A program made the position numbers and the translations under genes. Of a stretch of 64,000 nucleotides of DNA, positions 1 through 10,380 are shown in pieces (within the stretch, counting starts at the first letter, position 1; each line of letters begins with the position of its first letter). This stretch comes from Mycolicibacterium fortuitum subsp. fortuitum (lineage in GTDB: Bacteria; Actinomycetota; Actinomycetes; Mycobacteriales; Mycobacteriaceae). The notes below the pieces were generated by a model. That model was given only the letters and a program-made list of their open reading frames with translations, was not told the DNA's origin and searched no databases. Location: assembly GCF_022179545.1 (NCBI RefSeq), contig NZ_AP025518.1, positions 310,001 through 374,000 of the forward strand, read 5' to 3'.

Positions 1-1088
1 CCGGAGTCAACATCGGTGAAGTGGCCGAGGTTGATCGCGTAGAGGCCGCCGAGTACGTCTTCTCCGACCAGCCACATGAAACCGCGGGCCAGTCCGCCGA
101 TCAGATCGCGGGACTCGCTACGGTCGGCGGTGCCGCAGCCGTACAAGCGCAGCCAGCCGTGGTCGACGAGCAGCGTGGCGCAGTGATACACCATGGCTCC
201 GATGCCGGTGTCGACGCCGCTTTCGAGGTACTCCAGGCGCCGTTTCGCTACCTCCGGATCGGGAGGAACGACCTGATGCGGGCCCGCTTCGATCAACGGT
301 TGCAGCTGCGGCCACAAGGGATTGTCGACATCGAGGAGACTGTCGAGGGTGACGAATCGGTCGATGTCGGGACGATAGTGGCGACCCCTGGTCCAGTACA
401 TGGGATAACGCGGTGAGGTTTTGGCGAACAGTCCTCCGGGCCGTGTCAACATCTGCATGACGCGACAGATCTCAGCCATCGGCACTACACCTTTGTGCAC
501 CTGTGACTTGTCTTGCCCCTCAACGGTATAAGGGTCTGGTGTGAGGGTGTAGCCCTCGTCAGCGGCCAGGGCGGCGACGTCGTCCTGCCAGCCGGGCCAG
601 CGCAGATCGGCGTAGAACTCGTCCATCTGCCCCGTCAACGCGGCCCACAACAGGTCGATGTGTTTCCACTCGCCGCACACCTCCCAGTCGAGGGTATCCG
701 GAGCCCAGTACCAAAGAATGTGGTGCTCACCCGGAAAGGCCCCCCAATTGATCGCGAACACTCCGCCCAGGACGTCGACGCCGCAAAGGGCGGCACCGCG
801 GCCAACTTCGACGCCGCTGATGAAGTCGACCAAGGCCGGCATATCGGCGGTGCCGCCGCCGAAGAGCTTCAACCAACCGTGATCGGCGAGAATCCCGCCG
901 CAATTCAATGTGACAGCACCCGGCGTGGACAATGTGGTCATCTGCAACCTGAGCAGCTGTTCTTGCCCGTCGCTGGCCGCGATCGGCAAGATTCGGTTGG
1001 AGCCCTGCTGTGCCCAGTCCTCAATCCGGGCCCACACCGTGGATTCGGCAAGGTCCAACCCGTCGAGCCCACGGCGCTGATAGCTCAC
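1..1088 (-). CDS. Tandem DUF2625 protein (C-terminus cut by window edge)
   Basis: The reading frame stays open on the minus strand from a GTG at 1088 to base 1. A GGGAG-like ribosome binding site sits about 8 nt upstream of the GTG. The product carries two copies of a DUF2625-like fold. Copy one (residues about 20-200) has GGILADHGWLKLFGGG, then DVLGGVFAINWGAF, APDTLDWE and FYADLRWPGW, which are landmarks of the family. Copy two begins near residue 250 and repeats LLVDHGWLRLYGCG and DVLGGLYAIN before the edge. Family function is unknown. No obvious operon partner is visible. The domain assignment rests on remembered family motifs; the open frame itself is certain. Confidence 0.75.
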   Translation of the reverse strand, partial: MSYQRRGLDGLDLAESTVWARIEDWAQQGSNRILPIAASDGQEQLLRLQMTTLSTPGAVTLNCGGILADHGWLKLFGGGTADMPALVDFISGVEVGRGAALCGVDVLGGVFAINWGAFPGEHHILWYWAPDTLDWEVCGEWKHIDLLWAALTGQMDEFYADLRWPGWQDDVAALAADEGYTLTPDPYTVEGQDKSQVHKGVVPMAEICRVMQMLTRPGGLFAKTSPRYPMYWTRGRHYRPDIDRFVTLDSLLDVDNPLWPQLQPLIEAGPHQVVPPDPEVAKRRLEYLESGVDTGIGAMVYHCATLLVDHGWLRLYGCGTADRSESRDLIGGLARGFMWLVGEDVLGGLYAINLGHFTDVDS

Positions 1089-1707
1089 CGACAGCTCCCT
1101 TCGTCCCTGAGGTGATTTGCTGCGTATCGCTGTGGATCCGCCTCGCGCGTAAGGGCACGCCTTACCCATAGCAACCGATATTCGGCTGACCTGCTAGGCG
1201 TATCGGCTACGCGACAGCAGCCTAATTTGACTGTAGGAAACCGTCAAAAGCTTCAGCGCCGCCGCGTGCTGTTTGCCCGGATGGCAGCTCGAGCAAAAGC
1301 TGTGGTGGGGGCGTTCGGGCTCGACCGGTGGTTTCTGCTCAAAATTGCGAGGGCCGACGCCCGCGCGGGGACCCTCGGCATTGCCGAAAAGGACTGCCGC
1401 GATTTAGGACCTGGTGAGCGATTGGGGACTTCCGCCCCTATCGGCAGATGAGGCGTCGACGATAGGCATGGCGGAGTGGTAGCGCGCTCATGGTCGTGTG
1501 GCAAGCGTCACTGTGTAGTTAATAATCAACATTTGCGACAAATCTAGTCTGCGGACTTCCACAGGCGCGGCCCCGCGCGGCTCCCTGAATGAGACGGCGA
1601 TGCCCTGATCGCACGGAACAAAGGCTAGTTCTCCTCAAACTTCCGAGCGCCATAAACATCCGTCGTGGAATGGCGCATGGGCGCACGCGGCCAAAGGCAC
1701 GCCGAAT
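1089..1707. other. Intergenic stretch, no gene seen
   Basis: About 620 bases without a convincing gene. Short ORFs on both strands (for example 1227-1451 plus and 1253-1504 minus) overlap each other, have no ribosome binding site and encode low-complexity Arg/Ala-rich peptides. A small inverted repeat, GTAAGG-gcacg-CCTTAC at 1149-1165, lies about 60 nt upstream of the minus-strand DUF2625 gene and could be an operator, but it is short. Confidence 0.5.
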
Positions 1708-1960
1708 GTGTCTACAAGCGCCAGCCGTGCCGCACGAGGCTTAAATCGAGATGAGCAGTTTTCACGTATCCGACAAGCACTGCGGGCGCTCACCGCGGTG
1801 TCAGCACTGAGCCTGGCCGCCCTCGTGTACGGGTACCGGTGGTGGACAGCGCCACCGGTGATGACCGATGACGGCTATGGTCGCAGCCCTCATACCTTCA
1901 GGCGTGATCGTGCTGGCCGCTGCGCGGAGTGCGGTGGCTCAGGCCCCACAAACCCACTAA
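1708..1960 (+). pseudogene. Putative frameshifted small membrane protein
   Basis: From about 1708 the frame encodes a basic N-terminus followed by a hydrophobic segment (ALTAVSALSLAALVYGY). It then degenerates into Arg/Pro-rich sequence that runs into the convergent methyltransferase gene. In the next frame an ATG at 1868 opens a second hydrophobic stretch (MVAALIPSGVIVLAAARSAV) that stops cleanly at 1958-1960, just before the neighbouring gene ends. Together they look like a two-helix membrane protein broken by a single-base shift near 1865. No ribosome binding site is obvious. It could equally be chance hydrophobic sequence. Confidence 0.3.
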
Positions 1961-1972
1961 TTCAGCAGGCTC

Positions 1973-3061
1973 CTAGACGGCCACGCCCTCCACCACACTG
2001 AACGGTGACGCCGTCTCGACCACACGGGTGAGCCGGAAACCGGCCTGCTGGTAGAGCTTTCGATACTGTTCCTCGTTGCGCTCGCGGGCGGCGATCCCGA
2101 TTAGCATCTCCATGTCGGTCCACTTGCCGAGGAACTCCCGGTCGTGGTCGGGGATGACCCCTTCGACCAGCAGCAAGGTGTTGCCCGGCACGGCCGCCGC
2201 CCGGATGTTGCGCAGGATCACCAGCGCCTCTTCGTCGGGCCAGTCGTGAATGATGTTCTTCAGCAGGTACGCGTCGGCGCCTGCGGGGACACTGTCGAAG
2301 AAGGACCCTGAAACCACCTGAACACGCTCTGCCACATCGTATTTGTCCAATATCGCGGGTGCTCCCTCGACCACCTGAGGCAGGTCGTAGAGCAGCCCGC
2401 GGGCCGTCGGGGCGGCGGTCAGGACGGCGGCCAGCAGTCGGCCGTGCCCGCCGCCGACATCGGCGATGGTTCCGAATCGGGAGAAGTCATAGGCGGCCAC
2501 CACCGGTGCGATGGCCAGCTCGGAGACGCTGGTCATGGCGTCGTTGAAGATCGCGCCCAGTTCAGGCTCGGAGCCCATGTAGTCGAACGCGCCTTTGCCG
2601 CGGAGCTTCGGGATGACCGCCTCACCGGTGCGGACCGCGTCGGCGAGATGGCTCCAATGCTCACGATGCTGTGGCGAGCCTACGAACTTCGCCATCCCCG
2701 CGATCGAGACGGGCGCGTCTTTGCGCAGCGTGTCACCCAGCGCGTTGAGCGCGTAGCGCCCGTCACGGGTGCGGCGGAAGATCCCCTCGCTGACCAGGGC
2801 GCGCATCAGCCGGTCCAGGGCGTCGGGGTCGGCCTCGACCCGTCTGGCCAGCTCCTCGGGATGCAGTGGGCCGGCGACCAGCGCGTCGGCCACGCCGAGC
2901 TGCGCGGCGACGGTGATGCCCTGGGCCACCCAGGCACCGAGAATCATCTCCAGCATCGCCGCGGGAGCCGGTACTGCGCGTTGATGAAGGCGACGCAGGT
3001 GATGGCGGACGCGTTCGATCGCGCGAACCAATCCGGCGGGTGGCACTTTGGCGGGAGTCAC
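1973..3061 (-). CDS. SAM-dependent O-methyltransferase
   Basis: Class I methyltransferase of the plant-COMT / hydroxyindole O-methyltransferase type, similar in layout to mycobacterial Rv0567-like proteins. It has an N-terminal winged-helix dimerisation domain (about residues 35-110, MLEMILGAWVAQGITVAAQLGVADAL) and a C-terminal Rossmann domain. The SAM-binding motif is IADVGGGHGRLLAAVL, and the motif LLKNIIHDWPDEEAL contains the His-Asp pair used as catalytic base in this family. The frame is open to a TTG at 3169, but that would leave only 11 bp to the divergent gene. I chose the GTG at 3061, which leaves a 119-bp promoter space; its ribosome binding site is weak. The substrate is unknown. 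Confidence 0.8.
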   Translation of the reverse strand: MTPAKVPPAGLVRAIERVRHHLRRLHQRAVPAPAAMLEMILGAWVAQGITVAAQLGVADALVAGPLHPEELARRVEADPDALDRLMRALVSEGIFRRTRDGRYALNALGDTLRKDAPVSIAGMAKFVGSPQHREHWSHLADAVRTGEAVIPKLRGKGAFDYMGSEPELGAIFNDAMTSVSELAIAPVVAAYDFSRFGTIADVGGGHGRLLAAVLTAAPTARGLLYDLPQVVEGAPAILDKYDVAERVQVVSGSFFDSVPAGADAYLLKNIIHDWPDEEALVILRNIRAAAVPGNTLLLVEGVIPDHDREFLGKWTDMEMLIGIAARERNEEQYRKLYQQAGFRLTRVVETASPFSVVEGVAV

Positions 3062-3180
3062 CGGATGACTGTAGGGCAGGTGGGCCGAGGTGCTGATGTC
3101 TTTCGAGATCGTGGGGTTGTTGCGGGTGGACGAGGCGCTCACCGGCCGGGCGCCGTCCCGCCTGTGCAATTCTCGATGGT

Positions 3181-4551
3181 GTGCAGATCACGCAGACCGG
3201 CACGGCTGACATCCCGGAGCTGTATCGGTGGCTTGCTCCGGTAACCGGGCCCATCGACGACACCGCCGTGGCACGTGTGACGGGTCCACGCTCATGGTGG
3301 GGCGGGCCGCTCGACGTGGAAGGGCTCGCTCTCGGCAGCGTTCAGGCGGCGCTCACCGCCGCTCGGCTGGCATGTGGGCCGCAGGAGCAATTCCACTCCG
3401 AAAGTAGTTCGGTGGCTGCGGCTTTCGCATCGCTGGACCATCTACGCATCGACGGACGCAAGCCCGAGGGTTTCGCGCCGCTGTCTGGCTACTTTCCGGC
3501 GCGAGACGGCTGGGTGCGATTGCACGCGAACTATCCTCACCACGCCCGAGCGCTGTCGGGTGCACTCGGCTGCGACAGCAAAGAAGAACTGATCGGCGCG
3601 ATCGCGTCGTCGTCGGCGGCCGATGTCGCGCAACGGGTTACCGACGCCGGCGGACTTGCCGTCACTGTTCGTTCACCCCAGGACTGGAGACAAAGCCCGG
3701 AAGGGCGCTTCGTCGACTCCCAACCGTGGATACGGTTCGATCTCGTCGACGCCGTCGGGCCCGCCCTCGAGGCCGGCCGCCGCCTTACCGGCGTGCGAAT
3801 ACTCGACCTCACCCGGGTGATCGCCGGTCCTGTCGCCACCCGGTTTCTCGCCCTGTTCGGCGCGGACGTGTTGCGGATCGACCCGCCGGCGATGCCGGAG
3901 CTGATCGACCAGTACATCGACACCGGCTTCGGCAAGCGCAGTGCCACAGCGGACTTCGCCGATCCCGCCCAGCGCGAGAAACTGGCAGCGCTGTTAGAGC
4001 ACGCGGACGTCCTCGTCATGGGCTACCGACCGGGCGCACTGGAGAAGTTCGGCTTGGACCCGCATGCGTTGCGAGAGCGCTATCGGAGCCTGGTGATCGT
4101 GACCCTGGATGCGTGGGGCGACGACGGGCCGTGGGGTGATCGCCGAGGGTTCGATTCGCTGGTTCAGGCCGCCGTCGGTATCGCCCAGCGCTATGGACGC
4201 CCAGACCCCGACGCCGGCTGGCGGCCCGGCGCGCTGCCGGTCCAGGCACTCGATCACTCGACCGGTTACGGCGTCGCCGCCGCTGTCCTGGCGCTGCTCG
4301 CCCGTCGTGCCACCGCCGGCGCGGGGTGGGCACATATGAGCCTGGCCCGAACGGCACATCTCCTGCTGGACCTACCGGCAGTTGACCGTGACCGCCGAGA
4401 GCTCGAAGTTCCGCGCGAGGAGACCGAATCACCCTTCGGACATCTGTCTTTCGCGTCGCCGCCGGTATTCGCCGACGGCCACCGCATCGGCTATCGCGGA
4501 GCTCCCGGCCCGTACGGGTCCGACCCGCTCGAATGGGCGGTCGCCCGGTAG
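3181..4551 (+). CDS. CoA-transferase family III (CaiB/BaiF) protein
   Basis: 456 aa, starting at a GTG. The signature RILDLTRVIAGPVATRFLALFGADVLRID, normally near the N-terminus of CaiB/BaiF proteins, lies at about residue 205 here and is followed by VLVMGYRPGALEKFGLD. Residues about 60-180 (SVAAAFASLDHLRIDGRKPEG, then GYFPARDGWVRLHANYPHH) resemble the C-terminal part of the fold, so the protein looks like a rearranged or partly duplicated family III transferase. Such enzymes move CoA between carboxylic acids. The acid used cannot be told from sequence. It is divergent from the methyltransferase. Confidence 0.8.
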   Translation: MQITQTGTADIPELYRWLAPVTGPIDDTAVARVTGPRSWWGGPLDVEGLALGSVQAALTAARLACGPQEQFHSESSSVAAAFASLDHLRIDGRKPEGFAPLSGYFPARDGWVRLHANYPHHARALSGALGCDSKEELIGAIASSSAADVAQRVTDAGGLAVTVRSPQDWRQSPEGRFVDSQPWIRFDLVDAVGPALEAGRRLTGVRILDLTRVIAGPVATRFLALFGADVLRIDPPAMPELIDQYIDTGFGKRSATADFADPAQREKLAALLEHADVLVMGYRPGALEKFGLDPHALRERYRSLVIVTLDAWGDDGPWGDRRGFDSLVQAAVGIAQRYGRPDPDAGWRPGALPVQALDHSTGYGVAAAVLALLARRATAGAGWAHMSLARTAHLLLDLPAVDRDRRELEVPREETESPFGHLSFASPPVFADGHRIGYRGAPGPYGSDPLEWAVAR

Positions 4552-4677
4552 CGACGTGGCGGTCATCACACCTCACGATGTTCGGGATGGCCGGCGCACC
4601 ACGTCGAGCTGGGCAGGCCTGACATGGCACGGGGACAGCAAACCGAACTGGAATCGGAAGCCGTCGCGCAGGCCGCC

Positions 4678-4726
4678 TAGAGTAGTGCGAATGTTCGTCG
4701 CGACGGAAGAGCCCGGTAATGCCTGA
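4678..4726 (+). promoter_or_regulatory. Possible leaderless promoter and 11-codon uORF before jetA
   Basis: A TAGAGT hexamer at 4678-4683 fits a mycobacterial -10 box. It lies 7 nt before an ATG at 4691 that opens an 11-residue frame ([11 protein letters not shown]) ending at 4726. The uORF stop overlaps the first codons of jetA in another frame, so translation could be coupled. This is inferred from spacing only. Confidence 0.3.
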
Positions 4727-6194
4727 CGCAGGCACCGGTGGCACGTCGCTGGACCAGCTCTACCAGCTGCACCGCGAGGTGGCCGATTCACGTTCGTTGC
4801 GGCTGCTGGTGACCAACAATCTGGCCACCTATCTGACGCTGATGGAACGTCACCTGGACCGCGGCGCCAAGCTGACCGAGACCGACCTGGTGGTGCGGCT
4901 GGAACGCGACCTCGCCGACCTCGGCTCCGAGACCGAGCAGTCGGGCCTGTCACTCATCAAATACTGGGCCAGCCAGGGCTGGCTGCACCGGGTCACCGAG
5001 CAGTCCGGCGACACCGAACGCAATGTCTGTTACCTGACCTACGAGGCGCGGGCCGTGCTGGATTTCGCCCGCCGCATGCGCCGTGAGGACACCATCGCCA
5101 CCGGCGGGTCGATCTCGGGGATCGCCGCCGGGCTGCGCCGGGTGGCCGGTCAGGTCAGCAACGATCCGGATCGCATCCGTGCGGACATCGAAGCCGAGAT
5201 GGCCAAGCTGCGGGATGAATTGGAGGCCCTTGAACAGGGGCAGCGGCCCGAACCTGATCTGGTCGACGCCGAGGACGAGGCGCGGGCCATCGCGTTGCAG
5301 ATGGAGCAGATCATCTCCGACATCGGGCAGTACGGCGCCATGCTGAACCGCATCACCACCCGGTTGCTGGATGCTTCCGCCGATACCGATCTCGGGTACC
5401 GGGAGCGTCAGCGCCAGCTGTTCGACGACTACGAGTCCCTTTTCGCCTCCCGCGAAAGCGCCTCGTACACGGCGTTCACCCGGATGATCCAAGATCCCGA
5501 GCAGCGGGCGGCGCTGGTGGCCGACATCGAGGCGGTGACCCGGGAATTGCCGCACCTCGATCCCGACCTGCGTGAGGTGATGACAGGTTTCTTCAGCCTG
5601 GTCTCTGCGCAGACCGCCGAGGTGGGCCGCACCCGGCAGCGCTGCGCGCGACGGATCAAGCGATTCGTCGCCTCCGGAACCCTGGAGCACAGCCGCGGCG
5701 TTACCCGTCAGCTCAACGATGCCCTGACCAGTGCCCATGACTTGCTCAGCATCTCGTTGGCCGACAGTCGCATCGGCATCGAGGTGCCGCTGGTCCGTAC
5801 CGACTTCAATTCGATCGGCGCCGTGGCCTTCAAGATTCGTGACGCGATCCCGCCGTCACAGGCCGAGACCTCTCACGGCGAGGTGAACCTGTCGGCGTTC
5901 TCGGCCTTGGCGTCCCAGGTGGACGCCGCCGAGCTGGCCGATCTGGTCAACGGTGCGGTCGCCGCCGGTCCACTGGCACTGTCCGACGCCATCGGCATGC
6001 TGGACTCGGCCTACCTCGGTCATGTGATCGTGTTGTGGTCCTGGGCTCTCAAACAGCCACTGAGTCAACCGGAATCCGATGCCGAATCCGTTCGGGTGCG
6101 TTTCCGGTCGCTGGAGGGTGCCGACCGCGAAATCGAAATACCCCGATTGGTTTTCACCGAACCGATCCCTACTGCCAGTGAGAGCATGCTATGA
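4719..6194 (+). CDS. jetA: JetA/MksF-like kleisin subunit (DUF3375)
   Basis: 491-aa DUF3375 protein, the JetA component of Wadjet (MksF in Mks nomenclature). It begins with a winged-helix region ([31 protein letters not shown]), has an alpha-helical coiled-coil middle (about residues 150-215) and a C-terminal winged helix. In characterised systems JetA is the kleisin-like bridge that, with JetB, closes the JetC SMC dimer into a loop-extruding motor able to recognise small circular plasmids. The stop overlaps the jetB start by 4 bp (ATGA), so the two are translationally coupled. Length and gene order match type I Wadjet; the family call is strong. Confidence 0.9.
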   Translation: MPDAGTGGTSLDQLYQLHREVADSRSLRLLVTNNLATYLTLMERHLDRGAKLTETDLVVRLERDLADLGSETEQSGLSLIKYWASQGWLHRVTEQSGDTERNVCYLTYEARAVLDFARRMRREDTIATGGSISGIAAGLRRVAGQVSNDPDRIRADIEAEMAKLRDELEALEQGQRPEPDLVDAEDEARAIALQMEQIISDIGQYGAMLNRITTRLLDASADTDLGYRERQRQLFDDYESLFASRESASYTAFTRMIQDPEQRAALVADIEAVTRELPHLDPDLREVMTGFFSLVSAQTAEVGRTRQRCARRIKRFVASGTLEHSRGVTRQLNDALTSAHDLLSISLADSRIGIEVPLVRTDFNSIGAVAFKIRDAIPPSQAETSHGEVNLSAFSALASQVDAAELADLVNGAVAAGPLALSDAIGMLDSAYLGHVIVLWSWALKQPLSQPESDAESVRVRFRSLEGADREIEIPRLVFTEPIPTASESML

Positions 6195-6955
6195 CCGACA
6201 ACCCCGACACGTCGCCCGTCAAAGACGGGTCGATCGACTTCGATGCCCTACCGAGCATCGACGCCGTCGAACGGTCCACCAATCAGCGGCGTGCTCCGCG
6301 CTTCGACGGGGACGTCAGCGAGCTGCCCGACCGCGCCTGCTGGGCGCTGCAGCACCTGCTGTCGCGCCGGTACGTCAGCAAGGACAACCACTCCGAGCTG
6401 TGGTCGTGGGTCACCCGCTACCGCGCCGAACTCACCGTGCGGCTGTCGGAACTCGATATGCGGCTGTGCATCTCGGACGATCACGACATCGCCTACGTCG
6501 AGCAGGCGGATTACGAATCGCAGTGGCGGCGCCGGTTGCTGCGGCGGGAGACCCTCAACACCTACGATTCGATCCTGGCCCTGCACCTGGCCAAGCTCAT
6601 GCGCGCGGCGTCCCGTGACGAGAACGTGCTGATCAGCCGTGACGAGATCCATGAGCTGTTCGCCGGGGTGAACAACGACACCGATCGGGATACCGCCTCG
6701 TTCGACAAGCGGATCGACAACGCGATCGAGCGGCTCACCGACATCGAGATGCTCACGCGCAACCGCGAGGACGAGGACAGTTTCACGATCAGCCCGGTGG
6801 TCAACGCGATCATGACGGCCTCGATGATCACCGAGTTGCAGCAGCAGTTCGAGCAGCTCAAGCGCGTCGCGAACGGCACGGCCTACGATCCCGGTGCTTC
6901 CGACGATCCCGATGTATCCGAACGGCTCGAAGACGAAGTGGACGCCCATGGCTGA
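6191..6955 (+). CDS. jetB: JetB/MksE-like subunit (DUF4194)
   Basis: 254-aa DUF4194 protein, JetB/MksE. It is mostly helical, with the conserved segment [26 protein letters not shown] near residues 48-75 and a winged-helix-like region in the second half ([27 protein letters not shown]). In Wadjet complexes it binds the kleisin JetA and the JetC heads. It overlaps jetA by 4 bp and jetC by 8 bp, so the three genes form one operon. No defect is visible in the reading frame. Confidence 0.9.
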   Translation: MTDNPDTSPVKDGSIDFDALPSIDAVERSTNQRRAPRFDGDVSELPDRACWALQHLLSRRYVSKDNHSELWSWVTRYRAELTVRLSELDMRLCISDDHDIAYVEQADYESQWRRRLLRRETLNTYDSILALHLAKLMRAASRDENVLISRDEIHELFAGVNNDTDRDTASFDKRIDNAIERLTDIEMLTRNREDEDSFTISPVVNAIMTASMITELQQQFEQLKRVANGTAYDPGASDDPDVSERLEDEVDAHG

Positions 6956-9900
6956 ACCGACCAACCAGTTCTCGCTGTCGCGCCTGCAGGTCATCAACTG
7001 GGGTGTGTTCGACGGATATCACTCGATCCCGTTCAGCCGGCACGGCACGCTGATCACCGGCTCCTCGGGCAGTGGTAAATCCTCACTGCTGGACGCGATT
7101 TCGCTGGCCTTCTTGCCGTCGCACCGCCGCAACTTCAATGCCTCCGGTGACACCACCGCAGCGGGCTCGGGCACCGGCAAGCGCACTGTCGACAAGTACG
7201 TCCGCGGCGCGTGGGGCGAGCGCCGCGAGGGCACCAGCCGCCAGATCATGTACCTGCGTGGGACCGGTCCGGCCTGGTCGGCCGTCGCGGTCACCTACAG
7301 CGACCGCACCGGACGCTCGGTCACCGGGCTGGTGCTCAAATGGCTGGCCGCCGAGAAGACCTCGGACCCGGGCAGCCGCTACTACCTGATCGATGCCGAC
7401 CGCGACATCTTCGGTCTGTGTAACCGCTGGGCGTCCAACGGGTATGACGCCGCGGTGTTCCGTGACGACGGCTGGACCGGCGGCCGCAGCGAGAGCCAGT
7501 ACCTGGCCCAGCTCTACTCCAGCATCGGTATTCGGGCCTCCGAGGCGGCCCAGCAGCTACTCGGCAAGGCCAAGTCGCTGAAAAGCGTTGGTGGGCTTGA
7601 ACAGTTCGTCCGCGAGTTCATGCTCGACGAGCCGGCCAGCCTCAGCGGTGTGGAAGAGGCGCTGGAGCAGATCAACCCGCTGGTCGAGGCCCGCGGACTG
7701 CTCGACGTGGCCCGGCGCAAACGCAACACCCTCGGCAATATCGCTGCGGTACAAGCGCGTTATGCCGACGAGGCTGCCAAGTTCGGGGTGATCGACACCA
7801 TCGACAACGCGATGATCCGCGATTACGTCGACCATGTGCGGCTGGCCCAGGCCGGTCCGGAGATCGCCAATCTCGACGATCAGATCACCCAGCTCGGCGC
7901 CCAGCGCGACGAGTTCGGGACCCAGCAGCGTCAGCTGAAGAACGAGCACAACGCACTTATGGCCCAGATCAACTCTGTGGCGGTAGATCTGGTTCCCCTG
8001 CAGCAACGGCTGACCGAGGCCGAGCGGATCAGCGAGGAAGTGTCGCGCCGCCGCAGCGCCTACGAGGAGAAGGTGACCTCACTGGGACTGACCCCGCCGG
8101 ACAACGGCGAGGAATTCTGGTCGCTGCGTGAGACTTTGATGGAGGAAGCCGACCGGCTGCATCGCGAGCTGTTCACCGGCAACCAACCCTACGTGGAGGC
8201 CTCGGCGAAGGAAGTCCGAGCCCGCGAGGCGCGCGAGAGCGTCGAAGCCGAGCTGGAACGGGTGCAGCGGCTGGGTTCCCCGCTGCCCAGAACCGAGTAT
8301 GAGATGCGGGCCCGCATCGCCCGAGCGCTCGACATCTCCGAACGCGATCTGGTCTACGTGGCCGAGCTCATGGAGCTCAAGCCCGACGAGTCGCGGTGGC
8401 GGCTGGCCGTCGAAAAGGTGTTGCGCGGGGCGGGATTACGCCTGCTGGTCCCCGACGCCTACATGGAACGGGCACTGCGCTTCGTCAACGAGAACGACAT
8501 GCGCGGCCGGATCCAGCTGCAGCACGTCCAGCACGGCGCGCAACTGCGTACCCCGGCTCCGGGCACACTGGCCACCAAACTGCAGCTGGCCGACCCGACG
8601 CACGACAGCGCCGTGGAGGCGCTCAACGTGATCGCCGCCGTCGGCGATTACGTGTGTGTCGATGGGCCGGGGGAGTTCACCGAACAATCCCGCGCGGTCA
8701 CCGACCAGGGGCTGCGCAAGGACAGCGGCCGGCTCTCGATCAAGGATGACCGGTCACGGCTGCGGCCCTCGGACTACATCTTCCTGGGTGGCACCGCGGC
8801 CAAAGTCGAGGCGCTGCAGGATGATCTGACCGCCGCGCAGGATGTCTACCAGGTGGCGCGAACGGCCCGCGAGCGACTGGATGAGCACCGCGGCCAGCTG
8901 CAATCCCGGGAACGGGCCTGCCGGGCGTTGTGCGACCAGTACATGCAGTGGAGCGACATCGACACCGATTCGGTCGACGCGATGCTCGAGCGGCTGCAGG
9001 GTGAACACGATTTGCTGGTCTCGGACAATCCCGACGCTGAGCGGCTGCAACAGCGGGCCGACGATTGTTGGGAGCGCGTCGAGAAGGTCATCCAGCAGAT
9101 CGGTTCGCTCAACGAACGCGAGACCACCCTGGACCGCAGGCGAACGGCGCTGCTTGAGCTGAGCGAGACCCTGACCGAGCGGCTCGGGTCCAGCGAGTTC
9201 CCGTCGCATGCCCGGGACACCATCGACGGCTATGCCGCCGACATCGCGCTGAACCTGGAGTTGCTCGAGCCCGAGCCCTACCGCAACGAACTGGTCCGCG
9301 TGATCGGCCGTGAGCGGGACCGATTGCGGGCGGACCGCAACCGTTCGCACGACGAGTTGGCCGGCATCATGGCCGCCTACGACAGCTCGTTCCCCGACGC
9401 GATCCCCAATGACAGCGATGTCTTCGACGAGCGTGTGCACGACTACGTGGCGTTGTGCCGCCGGATCGACGAGCGGGAATTGCCCGATGCCTACGAGCGC
9501 ATGCAGCGGCTGATCACCGAGCAGGCGCCCGGAGCGATTCTGAACCTGCACATGATCGCCGACAACGAGGCACGTCGGATAACCGAACAGATCGCTCGCG
9601 TCAACACGGGTCTGGGCGCGGTGGAGTTCAACCGCGGCACCCGGTTGACCCTGCACGCCGGGACCCGGCATCTGGCTGCCGTCGACGAACTGAACGAGAA
9701 GGCCCAGCGCATCTCGTCCCGGGTGTCGTTGGTGAGCTTCGGCGATGAGACCGCGATGTTCGAGCAGTACACCGACATCCTGCAGTTGCGAAAGCTGTTG
9801 GCGGGCAACACCCCCGAGGACCGCCAATGGACCCGCGATGCCCTCGACGTGCGTAACCGGTTTGTGCTGTATTGCGAGGAGCGCGACGCCGAGACCGGCG

Positions 9901-10310
9901 AGGTCATTCGGACCTACAGCAACTCCGGTGACAATTCCGGCGGTGAGCAGGAGAAGCTCATGGCCTTCTGTCTGGCCGGTGCGCTGAGCTTCAACCTGGC
10001 CAGCCCGGACAGCGACGATACCCGGCCGTTGTTCGCCCAGCTCATGTTGGACGAGGCGTTCTCCAAGTCGGATCCCCAGTTCGCTCAGCAGGCACTGTCG
10101 GCCTTCCGCAAGTTCGGCTTCCAGTTGGTGATCGTGTCGACCGTGCAGAACAGCACGACGATCCAGCCCTACATCGACAACGTGGTGATGGTGTCCAAGT
10201 CGGACGCGTCGGCACCCAACGCCCGGCCCGTCGCGTCGGTCACGTCAGCGTCGATCTCAGAATTCGCTGATCTGCGAAAGACCTCGGGTGAGGCGGTTGC
10301 GAGCGCCTAG
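6948..10310 (+). CDS. jetC: JetC/MksB-like SMC ATPase
   Basis: 1120-aa SMC-like ATPase of the JetC/MksB/EptC type. The Walker A motif is [18 protein letters not shown] near residue 35. Long coiled coils flank a hinge-like central region, and the ABC signature [11 protein letters not shown] and Walker B/D-loop [13 protein letters not shown] lie near the C-terminus. I use the ATG at 6948 because the first 18 codons of the longer frame overlap jetB and Walker A then falls at the usual distance. In M. smegmatis an orthologous system limits plasmid maintenance. The expected fourth gene jetD (TOPRIM-type nuclease) does not follow: the next genes are ESX-like. Confidence 0.92.
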   Translation: MAEPTNQFSLSRLQVINWGVFDGYHSIPFSRHGTLITGSSGSGKSSLLDAISLAFLPSHRRNFNASGDTTAAGSGTGKRTVDKYVRGAWGERREGTSRQIMYLRGTGPAWSAVAVTYSDRTGRSVTGLVLKWLAAEKTSDPGSRYYLIDADRDIFGLCNRWASNGYDAAVFRDDGWTGGRSESQYLAQLYSSIGIRASEAAQQLLGKAKSLKSVGGLEQFVREFMLDEPASLSGVEEALEQINPLVEARGLLDVARRKRNTLGNIAAVQARYADEAAKFGVIDTIDNAMIRDYVDHVRLAQAGPEIANLDDQITQLGAQRDEFGTQQRQLKNEHNALMAQINSVAVDLVPLQQRLTEAERISEEVSRRRSAYEEKVTSLGLTPPDNGEEFWSLRETLMEEADRLHRELFTGNQPYVEASAKEVRAREARESVEAELERVQRLGSPLPRTEYEMRARIARALDISERDLVYVAELMELKPDESRWRLAVEKVLRGAGLRLLVPDAYMERALRFVNENDMRGRIQLQHVQHGAQLRTPAPGTLATKLQLADPTHDSAVEALNVIAAVGDYVCVDGPGEFTEQSRAVTDQGLRKDSGRLSIKDDRSRLRPSDYIFLGGTAAKVEALQDDLTAAQDVYQVARTARERLDEHRGQLQSRERACRALCDQYMQWSDIDTDSVDAMLERLQGEHDLLVSDNPDAERLQQRADDCWERVEKVIQQIGSLNERETTLDRRRTALLELSETLTERLGSSEFPSHARDTIDGYAADIALNLELLEPEPYRNELVRVIGRERDRLRADRNRSHDELAGIMAAYDSSFPDAIPNDSDVFDERVHDYVALCRRIDERELPDAYERMQRLITEQAPGAILNLHMIADNEARRITEQIARVNTGLGAVEFNRGTRLTLHAGTRHLAAVDELNEKAQRISSRVSLVSFGDETAMFEQYTDILQLRKLLAGNTPEDRQWTRDALDVRNRFVLYCEERDAETGEVIRTYSNSGDNSGGEQEKLMAFCLAGALSFNLASPDSDDTRPLFAQLMLDEAFSKSDPQFAQQALSAFRKFGFQLVIVSTVQNSTTIQPYIDNVVMVSKSDASAPNARPVASVTSASISEFADLRKTSGEAVASA

Positions 10311-10368
10311 TGCAAGGGCAGGGCACGGCTGATCAGAATTGGTGTCCGAACCGTCGTGACGGTGCACT

Positions 10369-10374
10369 TATCCT
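10369..10374 (+). promoter_or_regulatory. Leaderless -10 box of the ESX-like operon
   Basis: TATCCT at 10369-10374 lies exactly 6 nt before the GTG at 10381, the usual geometry of a leaderless mycobacterial transcript (TANNNT, then start codon at +1). No Shine-Dalgarno sequence precedes the GTG. It implies that the ESX-like genes are transcribed separately from jetABC. Confidence 0.5.
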
Positions 10375-10380
10375 CGAAGG

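Noticed and set aside
1149..1165. Inverted repeat considered as an iron-regulator (IdeR) box
   Set aside because: It lacks the TTAGGTTAG-type core; only 6 bp pair, so it is reported as a weak repeat only.
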